NCBI GenBank assembly: GCA_964515215.1
Contig: CAZESL010000099.1
Span: 1 to 8,635 of the forward strand
Direction: 5' to 3'
DNA: 8,635 nucleotides
Source of the DNA: SIG588 sp964515215
GTDB taxonomy: Bacteria; Bacillota; Clostridia; Oscillospirales; Acutalibacteraceae
Shown: one piece after another, positions 1 through 5,155 of the stretch
How the letters are laid out: each line of letters begins with the position of its first letter
Position numbering within the stretch: position 1 is the first letter of the stretch
Notes under the pieces: generated by a model
The model's database searches: none
Told to the model about the DNA's origin: nothing
Seen by the model: only the letters and a program-made list of their open reading frames with translations
Made by a program: the position numbers and the translations under genes

Positions 1-38
1 GTTCTGCAAGTTTGCCTTCGGCAGACGTTGCGCCCGCA

Positions 39-1775
39 TTAAGCGGAAGCAGGGAAGTCGGTGATTTTCCGAACGGCATATTGTAGTATAAGACGCGCGT
101 CGGTGCTGTCGATCTTGCCGTTGCCGTCCGCGTCGGCGGCAAGGTCTTCGGGGAGTGCGGAAATCTTTTGCACCGCATACTGCAACGTCAGACGCGCGTC
201 GGTGGAATCCACGTACCCGTCGCCGTTTACGTCGCCGCGAACCAGCAGGGGATAGGTCGTGAGTACGGTGTCACCTTTTACGATTTGTAACGTGTGCCCC
301 GAACCGACCGTGTCGGTCACGGGCATACCGTTGCCGCCCACCACGGTGAGGGAGGCTTCTGGGTCGGATAGGGTGAAGTGTTTCAAAAACTCTTCGACGG
401 TGGTAGCGGGGGCGATGCCTTGGATGGTGTCCCCAATACGGTAGATATCACTTTCGAGTGTGGGAAGCTCCGCCTCGGACGGTGTGCGGTAGACCGATAA
501 GGTGTACGTCCGCACCGCCCCCGAAGCGGCGGTGATCTTGACTTCGATCGCGTTCATTCCGCTTTTCAGTACCACCGTGCCTGTGCCGCCCACCGTGGCG
601 GTCGCACGGAAGGCGGTCGCGTTCACGCGGATGGACGAGACCGTGGCAGGCACGCTCATCTCGTACGTCAGGCGGTAGGTGTCAAACGCGGGGGAAAACG
701 CACCGTCGCTTACCGTCAGTGCGGAGAGCCAGTTGTCGTTGCTTCCCGTGGAAGTGGGTTTTTCGCACGCTTCTTCGGGCATATCCTCGTAGACGGGGAT
801 ACAGAATTCCATCGCCCCCGCCTTCACTTCGTCCGAATAGGCGTTTGCAAGAGTGATCGCCTCGGATGCAGGAGCGAAGATGTTGGTCATATACTGGTGG
901 CGGTAGTAGCCGTTACCGCCGTCGGTCACGTCAAACTTTTGCAGATACAAGGTGTTCTGCTCACGGTTGATGTAGGAGTTACCCAAAATGACCGCGCCGC
1001 CGCGAATGGCCAACAGCGGTGTCGTCCACGGCAGGTAGTAGGCGGCGTTGGTGGTCGCGGCATACCGTGCACCGTTTTGAATGGGGGAGAGGGTGTCGGT
1101 CGCGTAGGCGTTGATGTTGAAGATGTTGTAATAGCCGTTGTACGGTACATCTGCCGTGCCGTGCGCGAGCGGGTTGCCCGCGACCCCTTGCTCCTGCCGT
1201 GCGCGGGACGCTAAGTGATACGGGCTGACACCCGTCTCCCGTCCCGCGTCCATAAACCACTCGGCCCAGTCGCCCGTCGCCATAAAGGTGTCTTTCAAGA
1301 TCGCTTTCACACCTTCGATGGTGCAGGTCTCGGAATAGGCTAAGTTTTCAAACTGAAAGATCCCCGTGGCGGTAAGCGCATTTCGCGGGTCTAAACAATA
1401 GGCGATGATACCGCGGTCCGCCGCGACCCACGCATCGCTGTCCAGCCCTTTCCACACCCCCGTTGCAGGGGTGTATGCGCCGTATTCGCACGACTTCCAC
1501 GAAGCGATGCTGCTCGTGTGCACCAAACTGACACCCACCACGCTTTGGGCATCCAGCACCTCTTGCCACGTAAGCCCCGTGTGCTGTGCGCGGAACACCC
1601 AGTTTGGGTACTCTTTATGTAATTCCCTGAGGGCGGGACGGTAACTTTCGGGGAATTCTTGTTCGTTCAGCCACGCCTCAAAGGTGTCTGTTGCCGTGTC
1701 GGCCGACGGTGCGATGACGCTGACGCACGAAAGCAGAAGTGCCGCACATAAAGCCAATGATAACAGTCGTTTGAT
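39..1775 (-). CDS. Secreted glucosaminidase-like peptidoglycan hydrolase with cadherin-like and dockerin domains
   Basis: Probable secreted beta-N-acetylglucosaminidase (GH73/LytD-like) that cleaves peptidoglycan glycan strands outside the cell. Numbering is from the AUC start (578 aa). Residues 1-25 form a signal peptide beginning MKRLLSLALCAALLL, with likely cleavage after PSA at 23-25. The catalytic region spans about 50-325. It shows the family's PNWVF segment (57-61), a SWKS motif, and RQEQG, whose Glu195 is the probable acid catalyst. A cadherin-like beta-sandwich follows (about 350-430), then an unassigned linker domain (about 444-512) and a C-terminal type I dockerin (about 514-571). 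The dockerin has two calcium loops with ligands D515/N517/D519/D523/D526 and D548/D550/N552/D556/D559. The start is unusual: a strong AAGGAGG lies 7 nt before AUC (4 nt before an in-frame AUU at 1778), and no ATG, GTG or TTG fits. An in-frame GTG at 1853 lacks a ribosome binding site and would add 26 residues, about half of them encoded by the repeat element. The stop TAA is at 39-41. The domain calls are confident; the exact bond cleaved is inferred. Confidence 0.85.
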   Translation of the reverse strand: MKRLLSLALCAALLLSCVSVIAPSADTATDTFEAWLNEQEFPESYRPALRELHKEYPNWVFRAQHTGLTWQEVLDAQSVVGVSLVHTSSIASWKSCEYGAYTPATGVWKGLDSDAWVAADRGIIAYCLDPRNALTATGIFQFENLAYSETCTIEGVKAILKDTFMATGDWAEWFMDAGRETGVSPYHLASRARQEQGVAGNPLAHGTADVPYNGYYNIFNINAYATDTLSPIQNGARYAATTNAAYYLPWTTPLLAIRGGAVILGNSYINREQNTLYLQKFDVTDGGNGYYRHQYMTNIFAPASEAITLANAYSDEVKAGAMEFCIPVYEDMPEEACEKPTSTGSNDNWLSALTVSDGAFSPAFDTYRLTYEMSVPATVSSIRVNATAFRATATVGGTGTVVLKSGMNAIEVKITAASGAVRTYTLSVYRTPSEAELPTLESDIYRIGDTIQGIAPATTVEEFLKHFTLSDPEASLTVVGGNGMPVTDTVGSGHTLQIVKGDTVLTTYPLLVRGDVNGDGYVDSTDARLTLQYAVQKISALPEDLAADADGNGKIDSTDARLILQYAVRKITDFPASA

Positions 1776-1782
1776 AATACTT

Positions 1783-1789
1783 CCTCCTT
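1783..1789 (-). promoter_or_regulatory. Ribosome binding site of the glucosaminidase gene; decides a non-AUG start
   Basis: On the minus strand this reads AAGGAGG, a near-perfect anti-16S match. It is followed by the 7-nt spacer AAGTATT and then ATC AAA CGA CTG, which encodes the Lys-Arg n-region of a textbook signal peptide. Because the Lys-Arg pair must be included, the start can only be ATC (1775-1773) or ATT (1778-1776). This placement is seen directly; use of the non-AUG codon is inferred. Confidence 0.8.
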
Positions 1790-1821
1790 GGATCGCAACG
1801 GTTCTGCACCGTGCGGGCGGA

Positions 1822-1840
1822 AAAGGGGCTGTCGCGTTAA
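1822..1840 (+). repeat. Left terminal inverted repeat
   Basis: AAAGGGGCTGTCGCGTTAA, matching the complement of 2100-2118 at 19 of 19 positions. Imperfect similarity runs on to about 1870. It lies upstream of the glucosaminidase ribosome binding site. Confidence 0.85.
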
Positions 1841-1950
1841 AGGCATTTTGCACAAACAGAAGAGGACTATGGCTCCCCTTGAAGATGCAAGGCCGATTCC
1901 CCCGCTTGTGGGGGAAATGTCTGCGAAGCGGACAAAGGGGGCCCGTCTCC

Positions 1951-1984
1951 GGGAGGAAAGCTGTCGGCGAAGCCGACTGAGGGG
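1951..1984 (+). repeat. Inner hairpin module A of the repeat element
   Basis: The module is built as GGGAGG, then a short hairpin (GTCGGC-GAA-GCCGAC), then CTGAGGGG. Module B at 2014-2051 has the same plan on the opposite strand (GGGGAGG, hairpin, GGAGGGG). The pair forms an inner inverted repeat nested in the outer one. Modules of this GGGAGG-hairpin-GAGGGG form are, from memory, frequent in gut clostridia. Confidence 0.6.
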
Positions 1985-2013
1985 ATTTGAAGAGTAAAAC
2001 ACTCTCTCAACAA

Positions 2014-2051
2014 CCCCTCCGGCTTTTGCTAACGGCAAAAGCCACCTCCCC
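2014..2051 (-). repeat. Inner hairpin module B of the repeat element
   Basis: On the minus strand this reads GGGGAGGT, then the perfect 9-bp stem GGCTTTTGC / GCAAAAGCC around a 5-nt loop, then GGAGGGG. The arms match module A while the hairpin stem sequence differs. Conserved arms with a variable but paired stem suggest that the folded form matters. No U-run follows the stem on either strand, so it is not a typical intrinsic terminator. Confidence 0.6.
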
Positions 2052-2099
2052 TTACACAGGGGAGGCAAAGCTTAGTATCCTCTTTTGTGCAATGTTACC

Positions 2100-2118
2100 T
2101 TAACGCGACAGCCCCTTT
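2100..2118 (-). repeat. Right terminal inverted repeat
   Basis: On the minus strand this reads AAAGGGGCTGTCGCGTTAA, identical to the left end. It begins 4 bp after the TGA stop of the CNNM gene, so the element sits directly against that reading frame without interrupting it. Confidence 0.85.
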
Positions 2119-2122
2119 CGTG

Positions 2123-3517
2123 TCATTCTTCGTCTTTCAACTCTTTTTTGCGCTTTTTATCGTCCTCGTCATCCTCTTCGGGCGGCAAAGGCGCCACTTC
2201 GATGTGCACGCGATCGATCGCGCGGTCGTCCATCGACATGACCGTCAGGGTAAGACGGTCGTACTCCACTACGGGATGCTCATCTTCTTCGGGGATGCGG
2301 CCGAGTTGGTCGAGCATAAAGCCCGCCAGCGTTTCGTAATCCCCTTCGGGCAACTCCACACCGAGCAGTTCGGTGACCTCTTCGATCGAGCAGAAACCGT
2401 CCACATCAAAGACGTTTTCATCAAGTTGCGTGATCTCTTCAACTTCGTTGTCGTACTCGTCCTGCATATTACCCACAATGGATTCGAGCAGATCTTCCAC
2501 CGTCACAATACCTGCAAAGCCGCCGTATTCATCCACCACGCAGGCGAGCTGAATGTGCTTTTCGGTCATTTCGGCAAACAGGGCGCCGCCCCGCTTGGTG
2601 CCGGGAGTGAAGAAGGTGGGACGCACGAAATCGCGCAGAGAGAGCATATCGGGGATCAACTTGCCCACGTAAGGGAGAAGATCCTTCATGTACAACACGC
2701 CGATGGTATGGTCGATATCCTCTTCGTAGATCGGCAAGCGGGAATAGCCCGTTTCGACACCGATGGTAAGCGCGTCCTCAATGGACGTTTCCACGTCGAT
2801 CGCTTCCACGTCTACGCGGGGAGTCATGATCTCCTCGGCAATAATGTCGTCGAACTCAAAGATGTTGTTGATCATCTCTTTTTGCGTTTCTTCAATAACA
2901 CCTTTTTCTTCGCCCACGTCCACCATCATGCGGATCTCTTCTTCGGTGACGTGTTCCTCATCTGCGTGCGGGTCCATACCAAACAGGCGTACGATGAGAT
3001 TGGTGGTGGCAGACAGCAACCATACGAGCGGGCGGGTCGCCCCTGCGATGACCCGCAGGATCCCCACCGTGGCGAACGCGATCGGCTCCGCCTTCTGCAT
3101 CGCGATACGCTTGGGTACGAGTTCGCCCAGCACCAGCGAGAAGAAGGACACGAGCAACGTGACGACGATCAGTGCGACCGTTTCCACCGCTGCCGCATAC
3201 GCCGCGGCACCTTTGACGAGACCGATAAACCACTGTGCCAGCGGTTCCGACAAGGTGCTGGCGGCAGAGGCGGACGTCAAGAACCCCGCAAAGGTGATAC
3301 CCACCTGAATGGTAGCGAGAAAATGAGAGGAATCGGCGGTCAGTTTTTGCACTTTTTTGGCTTTTTTATGACCTTCCTCCGCCATCTTTTGGATCTTGTT
3401 GTCGTTTAAGGTGATGATTGCCATTTCGGATGCCGCAAAGAAGGCGTTGATCAAGATCAGCACCAACAGCAGCAAAAAGTGAATGAGCAAATTGCCCGTA
3501 GGCCCGGGGTCGTCCAT
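2123..3517 (-). CDS. CNNM/CorC (HlyC) family membrane protein with CBS pair
   Basis: A 464-aa integral membrane protein of the DUF21-CBS-CorC_HlyC family, often annotated as hemolysin. Characterised relatives act in Mg2+ (or other divalent cation) efflux and homeostasis, so a hemolysin role is unlikely. The N-terminal CNNM/DUF21 region (about 8-190) has hydrophobic segments near 10-30, 70-92, 107-130 and 148-175, and carries the family signature GELVPKRIA at 131-139. Two CBS domains follow: the first near 225-285, starting at MTPR (231-234), and the second near 293-350, with VVDEYGGFAGIVTVEDLLE at 327-345. They probably bind adenine nucleotide. A CorC_HlyC domain (about 366-442) precedes a highly charged tail of about 20 residues rich in Asp, Glu and Lys. 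The start ATG is at 3517, with AAGGAG about 10 nt upstream. It lies 53 bp after serS on the same strand, probably in one transcript. The length is normal and no damage is seen. Confidence 0.93.
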   Translation of the reverse strand: MDDPGPTGNLLIHFLLLLVLILINAFFAASEMAIITLNDNKIQKMAEEGHKKAKKVQKLTADSSHFLATIQVGITFAGFLTSASAASTLSEPLAQWFIGLVKGAAAYAAAVETVALIVVTLLVSFFSLVLGELVPKRIAMQKAEPIAFATVGILRVIAGATRPLVWLLSATTNLIVRLFGMDPHADEEHVTEEEIRMMVDVGEEKGVIEETQKEMINNIFEFDDIIAEEIMTPRVDVEAIDVETSIEDALTIGVETGYSRLPIYEEDIDHTIGVLYMKDLLPYVGKLIPDMLSLRDFVRPTFFTPGTKRGGALFAEMTEKHIQLACVVDEYGGFAGIVTVEDLLESIVGNMQDEYDNEVEEITQLDENVFDVDGFCSIEEVTELLGVELPEGDYETLAGFMLDQLGRIPEEDEHPVVEYDRLTLTVMSMDDRAIDRVHIEVAPLPPEEDDEDDKKRKKELKDEE

Positions 3518-3570
3518 GATATTGGAACTCCTTTTTTAAATGTATTTAAGAACGCCGCGAAGGACGTTGC
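3518..3570 (-). other. serS-CNNM gene spacer with weak hairpin
   Basis: On the minus strand AACGTC and GGCGTT can pair (6 bp, one G-U) just after the serS stop. The following sequence is a mixed A/T stretch (CTTAAATACATTTAAAAAAGG) rather than a U-run. There is no room for a clear promoter. I read this as a co-transcribed spacer, perhaps with partial attenuation, ending in the AAGGAG site of the CNNM gene. Confidence 0.45.
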
Positions 3571-4866
3571 TTACTTGGATACGATCTGCTCTTTGCCGCC
3601 CATATAGGGTTGCAGTGCCTTCGGAATGGCGAGGGTGTACCGCTCACCGTCGAAGGAGAGGTTGTTTTCGAGCAGAGCGATGAGCATACGCGGCGGTGCC
3701 ACCACCGTGTTGTTCAGCGTGTGAGCGAGGTACTTTTGACCGTCTGCACCCTTCACGCGGATGCCCAGGCGGCGCGCCTGCGCGTCGCCCAGATTCGAGC
3801 AGGAACAGACTTCGAAGTACTTCTGCTGCTTCGGCGACCATGCCTCCACGTCGTAGGACTTGACCTTCAGATCCGCCAGGTCACCCGAACAGCACTCCAG
3901 CGTACGCACGGGAATATCCAGCGAACGGAACAGTTCCACGCTGTAACTCCACATCTTGTGGAACCAATCCATGCTCTCTTCGGGACGGCAGATGACGATC
4001 ATCTCCTGCTTCTCGAACTGATGGATACGGTAGATGCCGCGCTCTTCGATACCGTGGGCGCCCTTCTCCTTACGGAAGCAGGGAGAATAGCTCGTCAGCG
4101 TGAGCGGCAGCGACTCTTCGGGAGTGATGGTGTCGATGAACTTGCCGATCATCGAATGTTCGCTCGTACCGATGAGGTAGAGGTCTTCGCCCTCGATCTT
4201 GTACATCATCGCGTCCATCTCTTCAAAACTCATCACGCCCGACACCACGTTGCTGCGGATCATAAACGGCGGGATGCAGTAGGTAAAGCCCTTGTCGATC
4301 ATGAAGTCACGGGCGTAGGACAGCACCGCACTGTGCAGGCGGGCAATGTCCCCCATCAGGTAATAGAATCCTTCGCCTGCCACGCGACCGGCGGCTTCTT
4401 TATCAATGCCGTTAAAGTGCGCCATGATATCGGTGTGGTAGGGGATCTCAAAATTCGGCACCGTCTTTTCGCCGAAGCACTCCACTTCCACGTTTTCCTC
4501 GTCATCTTTACCAAGCGGAACCGACGGGTCGATGATGTTCGGGATCTTCATCAGCGCGGTGGTGAGCGCCGTCTCCAGCTCCGCCTCTTTTGCTTCAAGG
4601 GCTTTGAGCTCTTCCGCCTGCTCGTTCACGAGACGCTTTTTCTTTTCCGCCTCTTCACGCAGACCTTTCGCCATCAAGCCGCCGATCTCTTTACTCACAC
4701 GGTTGCGGTTGGCACGCAGTTCGTTCGCGCGGGTGTTGGCGGCGCGTTTTTCGTCATACAATGCGCACACTTCGTCCACCAGCGGCAGTTTTGCATCTTT
4801 GAACTTTTTACGAATGTTTTCCTTGACCGGTTCGGGATTTTCCCGTACAAATTTGACATCCAACAT
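3571..4866 (-). CDS. serS: Seryl-tRNA synthetase
   Basis: Cytoplasmic class II aminoacyl-tRNA synthetase that charges tRNA-Ser (and tRNA-Sec where present) with serine using ATP. From MLDVKFVRENPEPV it is 431 aa, the usual length. Residues about 29-109 are the charged helical coiled-coil arm that contacts the long variable arm of tRNA-Ser. The catalytic domain follows, with the serine/ATP loop GTSEHSMIGKF (233-243), motif 2 (CFRKEKGAHG through HQFEKQEM, 263-288) and motif 3 (NNTVVAPPRMLIALLENN, 385-402). The GTSEH loop and the IEERGIYRIHQF stretch differ from the more usual bacterial TAEVPL and RDTRGLIRMHQF versions, suggesting a distinct SerRS subtype. An alternative start at 4881 would prepend MAFTP, but its Shine-Dalgarno-like AAAGG abuts the ATG. 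Reading further upstream would run into the promoter. The stop TAA is at 3571-3573. It is transcribed from its own promoter, divergently from nifJ. Confidence 0.95.
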   Translation of the reverse strand: MLDVKFVRENPEPVKENIRKKFKDAKLPLVDEVCALYDEKRAANTRANELRANRNRVSKEIGGLMAKGLREEAEKKKRLVNEQAEELKALEAKEAELETALTTALMKIPNIIDPSVPLGKDDEENVEVECFGEKTVPNFEIPYHTDIMAHFNGIDKEAAGRVAGEGFYYLMGDIARLHSAVLSYARDFMIDKGFTYCIPPFMIRSNVVSGVMSFEEMDAMMYKIEGEDLYLIGTSEHSMIGKFIDTITPEESLPLTLTSYSPCFRKEKGAHGIEERGIYRIHQFEKQEMIVICRPEESMDWFHKMWSYSVELFRSLDIPVRTLECCSGDLADLKVKSYDVEAWSPKQQKYFEVCSCSNLGDAQARRLGIRVKGADGQKYLAHTLNNTVVAPPRMLIALLENNLSFDGERYTLAIPKALQPYMGGKEQIVSK

Positions 4867-4915
4867 AGGGGTAAACGCCATCCTTTCGCAGTGCGAATAT
4901 ATATATACAGAATGG

Positions 4916-4944
4916 AGTATACCGCATTTTTTTGAAAAAGTCAA
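4916..4944 (-). promoter_or_regulatory. serS promoter (sigma-A type)
   Basis: On the minus strand TTGACT (4944-4939) and TATACT (4921-4916) are separated by exactly 17 bp; each differs from consensus at one position. Transcription should begin near 4909, giving a leader of only about 43 nt before ATG 4866. That leader is too short for a T-box. It contains an AT repeat and a small palindrome (TTCGCAGTGCGAA at 4885-4897) directly beside the AAAGG ribosome binding region. Confidence 0.8.
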
Positions 4945-5054
4945 ATACAATTGTCCGGATTGCGCAATTATCACAAAAAAACCCATGTTGCGGCAGAAAT
5001 ACCGCATATTCCCGCAAATTTTAAATATTTCCATTGAAAAACGCGTTTTCGCCC

Positions 5055-5083
5055 TTTACATTTGCGGGTGTTTGTGCTATTAT
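5055..5083 (+). promoter_or_regulatory. nifJ promoter (sigma-A type, extended -10)
   Basis: TTTACA (5055-5060) and TATTAT (5078-5083) are separated by 17 bp, and TGC directly before the -10 supplies an extended -10 motif. The predicted start is near 5090, leaving a leader of about 65 nt. The ribosome binding site AAAGGAGG (5138-5145) lies 10 nt before the ATG, as expected for a highly expressed gene. Confidence 0.8.
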
Positions 5084-5089
5084 ACACAG
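5072..5089 (+). promoter_or_regulatory. Candidate Rex operator overlapping the nifJ -10 element
   Basis: TTGTGCTATTATACACAG fits the Rex core pattern TTGTG-N8-CACAA at 9 of 10 outer positions with exact spacing. It covers the whole -10 hexamer, where a bound repressor would block RNA polymerase. Rex senses NADH/NAD+ and commonly controls fermentation genes in Firmicutes. The inner positions (C and A instead of AA and TT) are off the full consensus, so this is a candidate only; no rex gene is in the window. Confidence 0.45.
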
Positions 5090-5091
5090 TG

Positions 5092-5112
5092 GTGTACCTT
5101 GTATGGGTGCAC
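5092..5112 (+). other. Leader hairpin near the 5' end of the nifJ mRNA
   Basis: GTGTACC (5092-5098) can pair with GGTGCAC (5106-5112) in seven pairs including one G-U, with a 7-nt loop. It begins within a few bases of the predicted transcription start. Such 5' stem-loops can protect abundant mRNAs from decay, but a role here is only inferred. It does not reach the ribosome binding site. Confidence 0.35.
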
Positions 5113-5155
5113 ACAAGAGTTGTATTACTTTATCCTTAAAGGAGGACATACCAAA

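Larger units (their letters stand above)
1822..2118. mobile_element. MITE-like inverted-repeat element (297 bp, non-coding)
   Basis: The two ends are exact 19-bp inverted repeats, AAAGGGGCTGTCGCGTTAA at 1822-1840 and its complement at 2100-2118. The similarity continues imperfectly for about 45 bp (shared TTGCACAAA and AGAGGA). The interior is dense in hairpins: TTCCCCC/GGGGGAA (1897-1903/1910-1916), GTCTGC/GCGGAC (1919-1924/1928-1933), GTCGGC/GCCGAC (1963-1968/1972-1977), GGCTTTTGC/GCAAAAGCC (2021-2029/2035-2043) and CCTCCCC/GGGGAGG (2045-2051/2059-2065). There is no credible coding sequence, which fits a non-autonomous element moved in trans. The GGGGCTGTC terminus resembles, from memory, ends of IS1182-type insertion sequences, but that parentage is a guess. 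I see no target-site duplication, so the insertion may be old or the ends slightly misplaced. Confidence 0.75.
1776..2122. other. Intergenic region between the CNNM gene and the glucosaminidase gene
   Basis: Almost all of this gap is the inverted-repeat element at 1822-2118. Only 4 bp separate the element from the CNNM stop codon, and only about 32 bp separate it from the AAGGAGG site of the next gene. That remnant contains a small hairpin (ACGGT 1798-1802 paired with ACCGT 1808-1812). I see no convincing sigma-A promoter in either direction and no stem followed by a U-tract, so how the glucosaminidase gene is transcribed is unresolved. Confidence 0.7.

Noticed and set aside
10..26. Hairpin just after the glucosaminidase stop as a terminator
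   Set aside because: GTTTGCC/GGCAGAC pairs with one mismatch on the transcribed strand and is not followed by a U-run before the window edge, so a terminator cannot be claimed.
1667..2068. Possible small protein encoded within and across the repeat element (minus strand)
   Set aside because: It reads through hairpin repeats into the out-of-frame start of the glucosaminidase gene; the composition is repeat-derived and no ribosome binding site is seen.
2087..3409. 440-codon plus-strand frame opposite the CNNM gene
   Set aside because: Codon-aligned shadow of the real gene. It starts inside the terminal inverted repeat of the mobile element, has no ribosome binding site, and its product is His/Arg-rich.
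3610..4935. 441-codon plus-strand frame opposite serS
   Set aside because: Codon-aligned shadow of an intact serS with no ribosome binding site or recognisable domain.
4960..4976. Second Rex-like palindrome in the serS-nifJ gap (TTGCG-N7-CACAA)
   Set aside because: The spacing is one base short of the TTGTG-N8-CACAA pattern and one half-site is off, and it lies about 80 bp upstream of the nifJ -35. It could be an auxiliary site but is not supportable alone.
4867..5034. N-terminal extension of serS to an ATG at 5034
   Set aside because: The extra 56 codons cross the serS promoter (-10 and -35 lie inside them) and lack similarity to SerRS; MLDVKFVRENPE is the normal family start.
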